From NCBI GenBank assembly GCA_020881915.1, contig JAJFPB010000008.1, positions 1,426,001 to 1,490,000 on the forward strand: 64,000 nt of DNA, in the 5' to 3' direction. Source of the DNA: Paramyrothecium sp. XJ0827. Taxonomy: Eukaryota > Ascomycota > Sordariomycetes > Hypocreales > Stachybotryaceae. Both the position numbers and the translations under genes were made by a program. Below the pieces are notes generated by a model. The model searched no databases and was not told where the DNA came from. It saw only the letters and a list, made by a program, of their open reading frames with translations. Shown one piece after another: positions 34,795 to 45,210 of this stretch (its first letter is position 1; each line of letters starts with the position of its first letter).

Positions 34795-36602
34795 ATGGCC
34801 AAGTCTGATCCCGCTCCTCCATACGAGGGCGCATCTCCTACCGCCGACCCTGGGCGGGCCGAGAGCAAAATCGGTGACAACCATGGCGTACTTACTGCCG
34901 ATGCTCTCCGCACCGGCGACCACGCTTCCCTCAAAGGCGAAGACGTCCTTACTATGCAGGATCTCGACCCGGCTCTGGACATGAAGATGCACCTCGTCAA
35001 CAATGTAGGTCTCCTCGCCCAATGCGCGATTGATCTCTTCCTTGGACATGATACTGACATGAATCCTTGCCAATAGGCAATTGACGAGATTGGCTGGACA
35101 AACTACCATTTGAAACTTTTCTTCCTCAACGGTTTTGGGTAAGTCGGCAATACACTTCTTCGCTGTTCACCCCACTGCGCTCACTGGGCTAACCTGTTCC
35201 GCGCTGCCTAGCTATGCCGTCGATTCCATGATCACTCTTTTCCAGTCTGTCATCTCTGCACCAGCCTATCGCGAGTTCGGCGAGAGGGGCTATGACAAGG
35301 GCCAGAACCTTGCCTCCTACGTCGGTCTGCTGGTCGGTGCCATTTTCTGGGGCTTCGGTGCCGACATCATCGGCCGCAAATGGGCGTTCAACATTACGCT
35401 ATTCATTTGCTCGGCAAGCTGTATCCTCGCAGGCGCCATGCCTTCGTGGGCTAGCCTTGGAGTCTTTACGGCCTTGGTCGGATTTGGCGGTGGCGGAAAC
35501 CTCGTGATGGATACTACCGTGTTCCTTGAGTTCCTCCCTGGTAACAAGCAGTGGCTCCTGACCCTCCTCGCCGCCTGGTGGGGTGTTGGCCAAGCCGTCA
35601 CTGGTTTCATCGCATGGGGATTCCTCGTCCCCGAGAAGTGGAACTGCGCCGACGTCGAGACCTGCACCAGGGCCAACAACTACGGTTGGCGCTACGTCAT
35701 GTTTACCGGCGGCGCCATCGTCTTCGCCATGTCCGTTCTCCGCATCACGGTTGTTCGTCTAAAGGAGACGCCCAAGTACCTCCTGGGTCTTGGAGACGAT
35801 GCCCAGGTTGTTGAGATTCTCCAAAGCTTGGCCACAAAGTACAACCGTCCTTGTTCCCTGACTTTGGAGAAGCTCGAGGCTTGCGGTACCATTCGCTCCG
35901 CTCACAGCTCAAGCCGCTTCTCTTTCGGCGAGACCATGGTCCACTTTCGTGGCCTATTCTGCACAAAGAAGATTGCCCTCTCGACCATTCTGGTCTGGTT
36001 TTCGTGGACGCTCATCGGTCTTGCGTACCCCCTGTTCTACGTCTTCCTTCCGTACGTCACCTTGCAACCCCCTTTCGAGGATTCTCTTGTTAACGTAATA
36101 CTATAGGAGCTACATGGCTGAGCACGGCGCTGTCTTCAACCGCAGTGCGTTTGAGACCTGGCGAAACTACTCTCTCACCAACATCAGTGGTATCCCGGGC
36201 CCCATCATCGCGGCGTTCCTGTGCAACACCAAGCTTTTGGGACGTCGTTACACCATGTCCATCGGTGCTCTGGTCTCCATGGCTTTCCTTTTCGCATACA
36301 CCGCCGTCAAGACCGACGCGGTCGACATCGCCATGTCATGTTTGACGGCTTGTGCCATCAACATTTACTACTCCACCCTCTACGCGTACACCCCCGAGGT
36401 CCTCCCCAGCGCTCATCGTGGTACCGGCAACGGCATGGCTGTCGCCTGCAACCGTATCATGGGTATCATCTCTAGCGTGGTGGCGAGCGCCGGCAACACG
36501 GCCACCTCTGCTCCGCTGTACGTCTGCGCCGCTCTGTTCATTGGCTCTGCCGTGGTCTCGGCCTTCTTCCCCTATGAGCCGTACGGCCGCAGGAGTTCCT
36601 AA
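34795..36602 (+). CDS. MFS transporter (SV2/sugar-porter-like)
   Basis: Four exons, 34795-35004, 35077-35138, 35212-36051 and 36107-36602, encode 535 residues. The first 70 residues are hydrophilic and cytoplasmic. The rest has about twelve hydrophobic segments in two halves of six separated by a loop around LSLEKLEACGTIRS-like sequence. MFS motif A is seen as GADIIGRKWAF (about residues 140-150) after the second helix. FGGGGNLVMDTTVFLEFLP in helix 4-5 is typical of the fungal SV2-like branch of the sugar porter family. The C-terminal half has YTPEVLPSAHRGTGNGMA, the counterpart of the PESPR/PETKG region. The ATG at 34795 lies in CACCATGG context. The substrate cannot be assigned; members of this branch carry organic anions, sugars or nicotinate-like compounds. 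Confidence 0.92.
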
Positions 36603-37261
36603 GCGACGGTCCTCATTAACCAGATGTCGTTCGATTGGTTCAGCTGATCAATGGCGCCTGTTCGAACCCTGCTGCCGTGTGGCTAGACACGCTTTTCGAA
36701 TTCTTGCGGTTTGTAGAAATGTGATACCCCGGAACGTCATAGGTGGCGGCATATGGATCATGATACCACGCGCTGCACAAGGGCTGCCTAGCGCATGAAC
36801 GTTGAAGATGTGCCGTGGAATATTGCTGGAGAATAACCAATATAATGAAATACTTTGCATCATCAATCATGACAAAAATTTCGAGCATTTTCCTCCGGAA
36901 CTGAATTAAATGCTGTTAGTTTACCAGTGTAAACAACTCATGGCCCGCCAGTAATTCCTAGCCATGTTTTGTTTGCAATCCCCTTCCTACTTTTAGAAAT
37001 AGAAAATCTAAGCAATTTAAGTGTAATTTCAGCATGCAACACATCACCAACATCACCAACAAACGGCGCTGATTGGGGCGACTCGGGAAAAATCCAACTT
37101 GACGCGGCGGCTGAGACTGCCGTCATCAACTGCACAGCGTTACGCGGCAATCTGGAACAGGCAAAGAAAAAGCCGGACTCTCCCATTCATGTTATCAAGT
37201 GTCTCTCCTTGCATCACCAAGTGCCGCGGTTTTGCGACAAAACTGGTCCAGATCCAGCGTC
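36603..37261. other. Intergenic, no supported feature
   Basis: The 3' flank of the MFS gene and promoter of the next gene, both on the + strand. AT-rich between 36.8 and 37.05 kb. Nothing further was recognised. Confidence 0.6.
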
Positions 37262-38056
37262 ATGGCTAACACATCTGAGCCCGTTGTGGCATCAGTCGCC
37301 CAGGCTCTGAACAACTCTGGAGTGCCGTGTGTACTCTGGGGGAACAGTGTGCTCAGTGTTCATGGAATACCTTCCATTGTGAATGGAAGCTCACGCCTAT
37401 CATCAAGCCCCTGGCATCGCTAACGCTTCCCGTAGTCAATCGACTTTCTCGTACCTGATCATCTGCTGAGGGCGGGCTCGAGAGCCCTCGCGGAAACGCC
37501 AAGTCTCATTGCGTGTGCGGACCTAAACCGGTGCTCAGTGAGCTCCAAAGATCGGATGACTCCACCACCGGCATTTCATATGCACTTCACAAGTTCCGAT
37601 ATCACAGTCGGGTTGTTTTTGCAGTCTCGTACCCTCTGGTTCTTGCCACAGCTTGACAAGGCTCTTGCTGCACCAAAGAACATCAACATTCCTCAAACCT
37701 ACGTACTAGCGACGGATCAAACGATCCTCCCGCCTTGGCGGCCAGGTAGAGGCGCGGGCGTATACAAGAACACCCAGTATCCCGTCTTGGTTCCACGGGC
37801 GCACATCCTGCTGGAGGCATTTCTGCGGCTGTACGCTCGCGATGCTGGATCAACGATTGGAGGCTTCGGCATGGCTATGATTGATTACATGGATCTATAT
37901 GTCGTCGCCGACGGCCTTGTGGACCCAACCCGGCTTCCGTCGCCACTTGACCGCTTCTACGGCGAACTCGCTGAGGGCAATAAGCCAGTTCGGCAGTGGA
38001 CAATGGATCTGAAACAAGCCCTTGGAATGCCTATGGTTGATTTGAACGCCGGCTGA
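37262..38056 (+). CDS. Uncharacterised fungal protein, possibly nucleotidyltransferase-like
   Basis: Two exons, 37262-37378 and 37436-38056, joined across a 57-bp intron, encode 245 residues. The ATG at 37262 gives MANTSEPVVASVAQALNNSG, then VPCVLWGNSVLSVHGIPS, and after the intron SIDFLVPDHLLRAGSRAL. The pattern of a helix, a short strand with G-N-S, and a following I-D-F-L-V strand resembles the start of nucleotidyltransferase-fold proteins, in which G-S and D-x-D residues bind metal and nucleotide; this is only a structural guess. The C-terminal part has TYVLATDQTILPPWRPGRG and LLEAFLRLYARDAGSTIG and looks globular. No signal peptide or membrane segment. Good frame continuity across the intron supports a real gene. 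Confidence 0.75.
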
Positions 38057-38780
38057 GATGTATTTATTTGACATAATTATCGTGTAACTGGGTCTATCTT
38101 GTGTTCCATTGTGAAACTGGGACTGAGCCGTTACGGATTGTGAAGTTGACTGTGAAGTGGATCATTTCATTGAAGTCACTACATCGGGAAAGCTGTGAAT
38201 GGAAGCGCCTCTGCATCTTGAATGAAGATTTCTTTGATGTTTTGTCAAGATGCCTGCCTTTCATTCGTTGTTTAAAAATGTGTCGTACTTCTTCATACGC
38301 GAGGACCTGTTTGTGCTCATGTCAGGCAGTTTATTGTTCGCCAGCATGTATTTGGTGGCTAATCGTTTGACTGGCCTGGACCCATCTCGATGAACCGACC
38401 ATGCAGCATAAAGGCATTGTAAGACCGAATAGCACATCTTACGTCAAAAGTACAGTTTGATTACAGAAATCATCATTCTCTTGATTAAAAGTTATAGTGG
38501 TCTAAGATAAAAAGATGGTCCCCAGAGCAGGAAAGGAAAGATAAATCAAAAGGCAAGCGATTTTTGATAGTTCAACAGCCCCCCTTGGCAATAGCAGGCT
38601 GACTAACACAACTGGTCGCCACCCTTCCTAAGAAGTTCATATACGACTGAAGTCATACACTTGGTTGTACCTTCAACCACACCCTCTCTTTCAGGGGCAC
38701 CTTTCAAAAGCTGCAATAAAGTGAACAGGGTGACTAAAACCCCCTGAGATTATACTGGGAACAGTCTCACCTGGCTAGCG
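38057..38780. other. Intergenic, no supported feature
   Basis: The 3' flank of the preceding gene and the promoter of the DUF1992 gene. AT-rich around 38.4-38.6 kb. Nothing further was recognised. Confidence 0.6.
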
Positions 38781-40367
38781 ATGGGTTTGCGTCCTGTCCA
38801 GTCAAGCTTCGTCTGTAGAAGCTGCCTCCGTGCCTTGCAGCGTAACAAAGCGTGCGCCCCAAGGTCATTCTCATCACAAATAAGCAATGCGGAACAGCTC
38901 AACAAGGACGCACATGCTTCGAATGATGCTTCAGAGAGATCCAAGCACGATGGAGCAGCTGCCACTCCAGAGCCAGGCCCCATGGCCCGCCGGCTGGAGG
39001 AAGCAACCGAGGAAGCTCTGTTCACCGGCGGGACGGCCGGGAGGCGGGCAGTCGAAGACGCGGGGTTTTCGGAGGAGCTGAAGGCAAAGCTCCTCGACAA
39101 AATCGCAAATGCAAACTTCAAAGAGCAGCACGCCGGAGCCTTTGCGCAGGCGGGCCTGTCCTCGTCCGCCGGCGAGGGCACGAGGCACATTGCGCACTCT
39201 CAGGCCTGGACGGGCGAGGAGCCCACGGCGGATGCGGTTCTGAGAATGCTGGACGACGCGAAGAAGCCGCTGAAGCCGGGCTTGCGGGGCAAGTATGAGC
39301 CGCCGCCGGTGGACATGCGGCTGAGAAAGGACGGCGCTCGTAGCCACGGGCAGCGAGTGGCGAGCGCACGCGACAGGGCAGCGCTGTATTCCGGAATGGG
39401 CATCAAGGGGGAGGAAGGCCTTAGCGACAAGGAAAGGGAGGCCTTGAGGAAGGAGTTCAGGGATAGGTTCGAACCGGCTGCGCGAGCGGTCCCCAACACG
39501 ATCTCGGGTTTGACAGCACTGGCGAACCAGCGGATTGAAGATGCCATAGCCCGCGGCCAGTTCAAGAACATTCCCAGGGGAAAGGCCGTGCAGCGGGACC
39601 CCCGCGCGGACAACCCCTTCATCGACACTACCGAGTACATCATGAACAAGATGATCCAGCGGCAGGACCTCGTTCCGCCCTGGATAGAGAAGCAGCAGGA
39701 TCTTGCCAAGGCAGCCAACGTCTTCCGGGCCCGCCTGCGGAGCGACTGGACGCGGCATGCGGCGCGGATGATCGCCGCGAAGGGCGGGTCGCTGGAGGAG
39801 CAGGTGAGGAGGGCCGAGGACTACGCGGCCGCGGAGATGATTCACAACCCGCGGCTCCGGAGCACCGACCAGATCCCCGTGCCGACCAACGCGACGGAGG
39901 ATCCGGTCATGGTGAAGATCCGCCAGCAGGTCGAAGCCACGGGAGACGCCGAGGCAACGGCCGCGGCCACCGACACCGCGGCGCCGCTGCTGTCCCGCCC
40001 GTTCCGCGACCCGGCCTGGGAGAAGGCGGAGCAGGCGTACATGGACCTGTCGGTCGCGAACCTCAACTCCATCACGCGCAGCTACAACCTCATGGCGCCC
40101 GACCTCGCCAAGAAGCCGTACTTCTCGCTGCAGCGCGAGCTCGACGCCTGCTACGCCGACGTGGCGCCGCGCCTGGCCCGCGAGATCAGGGAGCGCGCCA
40201 CGCGGCCCAGGTCGGCGGGCCTCGCGTCCTGGGCCGCGACGCCCGAGAGGAGGGCGGCGGGCGTGCTGGAGCACCTCGGCGCCAAGGACACCGTGAGGAT
40301 CCACCTCGAGAGGCAGGACAAGGCGTACGGCCTGAAGGAGTGGTGGAGGGACCTGTGGAAGAAATGA
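38781..40367 (+). CDS. DnaJC28-type DUF1992 protein, probably mitochondrial
   Basis: An intronless frame of 528 residues. The N-terminus (about residues 1-35) is rich in Arg, Ser and Leu with no early acidic residue and ends RSFSSQ, a typical mitochondrial presequence. Residues about 245-312 carry the DUF1992 core: LANQRIEDAIARGQFKNIPRG, then DNPFIDTTEYIMNKMIQRQDLVPPWIEKQQDL. DUF1992 is named for DNAJC28, but no J domain (no HPD motif) is present here, so a co-chaperone role should not be assumed. C-terminal residues 310-528 are helical and highly charged (Arg/Ala/Glu-rich). The 3' part is very GC-rich. Human DNAJC28 is linked to Golgi trafficking; the fungal protein's role is unknown. Confidence 0.88.
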   Translation: MGLRPVQSSFVCRSCLRALQRNKACAPRSFSSQISNAEQLNKDAHASNDASERSKHDGAAATPEPGPMARRLEEATEEALFTGGTAGRRAVEDAGFSEELKAKLLDKIANANFKEQHAGAFAQAGLSSSAGEGTRHIAHSQAWTGEEPTADAVLRMLDDAKKPLKPGLRGKYEPPPVDMRLRKDGARSHGQRVASARDRAALYSGMGIKGEEGLSDKEREALRKEFRDRFEPAARAVPNTISGLTALANQRIEDAIARGQFKNIPRGKAVQRDPRADNPFIDTTEYIMNKMIQRQDLVPPWIEKQQDLAKAANVFRARLRSDWTRHAARMIAAKGGSLEEQVRRAEDYAAAEMIHNPRLRSTDQIPVPTNATEDPVMVKIRQQVEATGDAEATAAATDTAAPLLSRPFRDPAWEKAEQAYMDLSVANLNSITRSYNLMAPDLAKKPYFSLQRELDACYADVAPRLAREIRERATRPRSAGLASWAATPERRAAGVLEHLGAKDTVRIHLERQDKAYGLKEWWRDLWKK

Positions 40368-40714
40368 TGCGCCTTTCCCTCCTACACGGGAGGGGCTGTA
40401 GGATGGCGTGGTGAACGGTATCACTGTCCAGCGCTTTTTTTGTTCTTTTGGTCGAGATCCTTTCTTGTCTATTATCAAAGAGAACCAAGAGAGAAGATTA
40501 ACGCCGATCTACACGGCAGCCGATCCCAAATCACCAGCCAGCGCCGTCTTCATGTCTCCGGAAAGTATTTACAGCCAAACATTCCATCCGCGCCAGCCCC
40601 GTCCAGAAGCAAAGGTATCATTATCGCATGTGTGTGTTCCCCCTCTTCCCTCTTCGTCTTCATCTATTTTGCCGGCGTCGATAAAACAGACCCGCCGCTG
40701 TGGCCACGGCCCCC
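40368..40714. other. Convergent 3' intergenic spacer
   Basis: A 347-bp spacer between the stop codons of the DUF1992 gene (+) and the expansin-like gene (-). It should contain both polyadenylation regions. A short T run is present near 40435. No other feature was seen. Confidence 0.65.
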
Positions 40715-41798
40715 TCAGAAGCTGTCCCTCGACTTGCCCTTCCACTCCTTGCAGTCCACCCGCTCCACCGTGCCTGTGGCGAAGTCGACGCCGCTGTTGA
40801 AGCCGAATAGGCCGTCGGCGGCGCCCGTGTCGACGCACAGGTTGAAGTTGACCTGGGCGTTGAACTGGTTGGTGCTCCGGAGGTCCCTCTGGCCGCAGAT
40901 GGGGTAGCCCTCGGCGGGGCACATCTCGTTGACCTTGACAACGATGGTGCGGTTCAGGGCCCTCTGGCCGCCGTCGACCCTGCCGTAAAGGCGCCAGCAC
41001 GTGCCGCAGGTGATTCCCTCGCCGTATAGATTTTGCGAGACGCCAGCGGCGTAGCCTGACTGCGGGATGCTGTTAGTTTCGAGCCTTCACTACAGGACAT
41101 CTCCCAATGACACTCACCTCGGGGAATATGCCACATGCGTTGCCGAAGTTCTTGCAGCTCGTGCCGTCGCCGCCGTCTCCCGAGCCGTAGAAGGTGAAGG
41201 AGGCGGTAAAGTTGGAGCCGATCTTGACCTCGTCCTCGTCGGGAACGTCTATGGTCGCGCTGCTGGTCTCGGCCGGAGGCGTGGACGTGGGCGTAGGGGC
41301 GATTGACGAGCTGCTTTGCGAGCTATTTTGGTTGGATTGCTCCTGCTCGCCGCTGCCGCCCGAGTTGTTGTTCCTCGTGCCGACGACGGCGCCCACCACG
41401 ATGGCGATGATGGCGATGATGGCAACGACAGCGGCGATGATGATGATCTTCTTCCGACCCAGCCCGCCCTTCTTCCCCGTGCCGCCGCCCTCATTGTCGT
41501 GGTTGCCGCCGGTGACGGTGGTCTCGTACGTCGGGCCGGGCGGCGGTGGTAGGGGCTTGGCTGTGACAACTTCGGGGCTATATTGCGGCGCGTAAAACTC
41601 CTTCTGCGTGTCGTCCTTAAGGAACACCTCGGGGCCGTTACCTGGGAGGGCCTCTGGCGCGTGTGCCGAGTTGCGGTTTATGGGCTGCGATGTGCCATGG
41701 GGGTCGTGCTCAATGTACGGTGTGTAGGCCTCCTTGCTCGTGTCCATATCACTGGGGTTGTTGTAGTACTCGGGGTGGTCATGAGTTTTGCGGTCCAT
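40715..41798 (-). CDS. Membrane-anchored expansin-like / double-psi beta-barrel protein
   Basis: Two exons, 41798-41118 and 41059-40715, encode 341 residues. Residues 1-115 are hydrophilic and proline-rich. A lysine-flanked hydrophobic segment, GRKKIIIIAAVVAIIAIIAI to VVG (about 118-140), is a signal-anchor, predicting a type II membrane protein with the C-terminus outside. A Ser/Thr/Asn/Pro-rich stalk follows (about 141-195), likely O-glycosylated. Residues about 200-335 resemble the expansin/barwin/EG45-like double-psi barrel: TFYGSGDGGDGTSC, CGIFPESGYAAGVSQNLYG, ITCGTCWRLYG, and several paired cysteines. No carbohydrate-binding C-terminal domain of true expansins is seen. A wall-directed role is inference from the fold family; such proteins usually have a cleaved signal peptide rather than an anchor. 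Confidence 0.85.
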
Positions 41799-44700
41799 GG
41801 TCGCGGATAGTCAAGCCCGGAAACCCAAGGGCAAGATGGGACTTCGTCTCTGGTGATTGGGTGCCTGGCTACGTCCTGGTTCTTTGGGAGTGCCCTTCGC
41901 TTCTCGCGTCTCGGCCGCTTGTTCTTTCCACCGTTCCCAATGTCAATTGTCAAGCGGCGGGTTGAAAGGCTCACGGAGAGGACGACGTGAAGACGTAGGT
42001 GGGAACAACGGGAAAAGGGAACAGAGATCGCTTGGACCAGAAGGGAGAATAGGAAATAAGGAATTGGCCAGGGGGGTGTATGATAGGAGAAATGCCAAGC
42101 AAGCAGTTGCAGCAACAACCTAGCCCTGACAATAACCGGGCCATGTACCGGGTGGAGGGGATGAAGTTGCAGCAGAATTGGTCTAATTGCTGGCCTCAGA
42201 TAACTATTTCCAGGGGTGTCTTCCTATTCCTTGAAGAGCGGTGCTGATCGCGTCTGCTTCAGGTACGTTTCTTGGCTCCGGCCATCGCAAGCATTGGGTG
42301 TGCAAGTACCACGTGTGAAAGGCGATGTGGTTGCAAACGAGTTCACAGCAGCATGCAGGAAAGAATAGAACGCCGGGCGTTGAGGGTAGCGGGTAGAGGG
42401 TATCTTCGAATCACGGCTGAGCGGTGGGCCAGGCTGGGCATGGCCTTCAGGGATTGGGGGGGCTAGCGTTTCTGGCTGATGAGCACACCTTTTTGCAACG
42501 GCTGCCCCATCGCGTTGCATGGGGGCAAACAACGCGAAAGGAATTGTATGGACCAGTGAGGCATCGTCAAGGCTACGGCTGCAGGCTGCAGGCTGACCCT
42601 GTGGCGCGCCGAAGAAGGGTTGGTAGAGGTGGAGATACGACGAAGGCGGACCTTGGGAGAAAAAAGGGCTGGGTAGGACCAGGGTGTATAACAGCTGGTA
42701 GGGATCAGAACGGGTCATAGGTCGCCGAAATAGGATTGATCAGAGCAAAGAGGTTGAGCAGGATCATATCTCCCCATTGACTGCTGCCGCAAAGTACTGT
42801 CCGGTTAGATTTCCGGGCCACAAAGGTTCTGCTTATGATGAAGGGTGGGATTGCCGAGATCTGCGGATGACAGGTTGGCGGCACAGAGTAGTGCAGCTCG
42901 GCGGGCTGAAGTCGAGTTGAGAACGCCGGCCGTGTCTGTCAAATCAGAAAGTCTTGGGCTAGGACGAGGTCAGCAGGAGGGTCTGTCCCTTGTCGCCGCT
43001 CGGCGAGACGAAGCAAAAAGGCGGAACAAGGGGTGCCCCAGATTGGCGACTCTGCCCCCATACTGAGCAATAGCGACGTAGGGCTGTGCGGGTCGAAAAG
43101 TTCAAGAATCACCGCAGGAGGAGCTGGGGGGACTACGGTGAATGCAATAATTGAGCTGCTAATGTGACTAGCTTGCTGCGCGACTTCTCGGCTTCTGCTC
43201 CTCCTTTCGATGGAAAAAAAAAAAAAAAAAGTTATCGGGGGTCGTGTGCGGACAAGCTGGGGTGGACTGAGAAGGGACCACGAGACGGTAAAGGAAACAA
43301 TGGTTCCCGTCGACAACGTGCCGAAGCAGGTAGGGATGATAGATGTGGAGGGCCAACGAATGGAGAAAAGAAATAGAAGATGTATGCAGACATCTATTTA
43401 TCGACTGTTTTGGCAGCATTGCCGCATTGGGTTGAGGGATGTGGCGGTTCTATGTCGTGCCAATTGAGGGTGGCTTGGGGGGCTGGCGCCAGGAATCCTT
43501 ATCCGCCATGGACTCGAAGTTTGCTATGGGGGTCCGCGCGAGGATTCCGTCGACCAAGGGATTGCGTCTAAAGGATAGAGTCGATTCGAGTAGACTGGAT
43601 TGGGATGGGCTCGAGGCTCGTCCGAGAGCCTCGACATGCCTTGACAAATTTCTGCCGTGGACTTGTTGTTCAAGACATATGCAACTTTCAAGCCCAAGTC
43701 AAATGTTTAGACTATGTTCTCCCGCTCTGCTTCTAGTCCCCAAGCCACCGTCGAGGGCGACCAAAGAACCTTAGAATTAAGGTAAACCGGGCGGTTAACT
43801 CGACGCCTGGACTGGCGCGGGGCTTCATCGGGGACGGAAGTGAATCCTGGAGGATGGCCAGTTCTGGATCGGCTGACCTTCCTGTTTTGGGCTGGAGACC
43901 CTGGCCGTCCGTGGTCCTCAGAAGCAGTGAGCAGCGGTGCTCAGCCGGGGCAGAGGGGACTGGTCCAGGGAGCATCGAGTCCGAGCCCGGGCCTCTTGGC
44001 CGGCTTGGAACCCAGAAACTCTGTGGAGCTTTTCGGATAACGGCTATGGATGAGCCCGAGCCATTGAGACGATCCTGTAGCCAGGAGCCAACTGCGATTG
44101 CATCCGGTAGACTTTCAGCAAGTCGGTTACTGTGCGTGTCATTATATTGATGGGAGAAAGAAATGGCGTTGGCATCGAGGCATGTGACGGGGCTGGTGTG
44201 CTTGGCTTCGAACTACCAGCTGGTGTGAAGGTACAGCGCAGCTAAGGCAGGAGTGAACACTAGACTAGTATGGTACCTGAAGCCGCGTAAGGTACCGCGC
44301 GCCGTAATGCGTTCTAATTACTATTATAATAACGGCTCCTTCATCCGAAGTTGGCCAATTCATCCCATCCTCTCGACTGTGTCGTTTTGTGCGCTTTTGA
44401 CCGTGACTACCTGGACCTCCGTTCTATTCCCTTGCCTTTGCGTGCTGCGCTCGTTACCCCGCAATATGTAACTCTGTCAATCTTTTCTCCTTGAGGAGCA
44501 ACCATTGCCCCAGAAGAGCGACCTAGAGGATGCCCACCGACGTAAAGCGAGCCATCTCATTCGCCAGCCCGGCACTTCACCGAAACTTCGTTCATGGAAC
44601 CAACAGCCGAGCGCAGCGTTGCATTCCCATGCCTGCAAGAGGCAGCTCCTCACATGCCATGGCATGCCACCAGCAGATCTTGCAATGAGGGGTTGTCGAA

Positions 44701-45210
44701 TTGGACCGTTACATCACGGAAAACCCTGCTTCGCGAGATGGAGAGGCAGCAGCAACGCCCATGGCAAAAATTGCCGTTAAATGCGGGTTTCTTCCCGCCA
44801 TTAGCTTCTAGACCGCACTCAACTCCCCCCACATCGCGGTGCCGAGGACCTCACGGACTGAGGGACAACCCATAATAAATAAAATAACCGAGCGAGCGAC
44901 GAAAGATCTTTTGGCACTAAAGCGATTCCGCTAAAGCCGTGTCAACTTGTTCCGGCTGGACCGAAAGGCGATTGTCCAATCCCTTTCCACCTAAAGCCGA
45001 CAGACTTCCCTTTTTTTGTTGTCTTGTTTACCGACGATTCGATCTCTCGTTTTCGGCCATTTCCCCTCCAAACCCGCTGACGGTGGGATGAATTGCACAA
45101 CTTGAGCGGTAACCCTTCGCTTCGTGTCTTCCTCGCTGTAACAACTGTCGGAGAAACTCTACCAGAGAGTGGCGGACCTCGGCCACTCGCTCGCTTCCCA
45201 ATCGCCCACC
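41799..45210. other. Divergent intergenic region
   Basis: Between the 5' ends of the expansin-like gene (-) and the sugar transporter gene (+), 3.4 kb. An A tract of about 17 bases lies at 43214-43230. C/T-rich sequence with AT-richer patches at 44.3 and 44.9 kb precedes the transporter. Open frames here are short and overlapping on both strands; none has a recognisable domain. Confidence 0.55.

Noticed and set aside
38931..40478. 515-codon frame on the minus strand at the DUF1992 gene
   Set aside because: Antisense frame of a GC-rich coding region; the + strand carries the recognisable domain.
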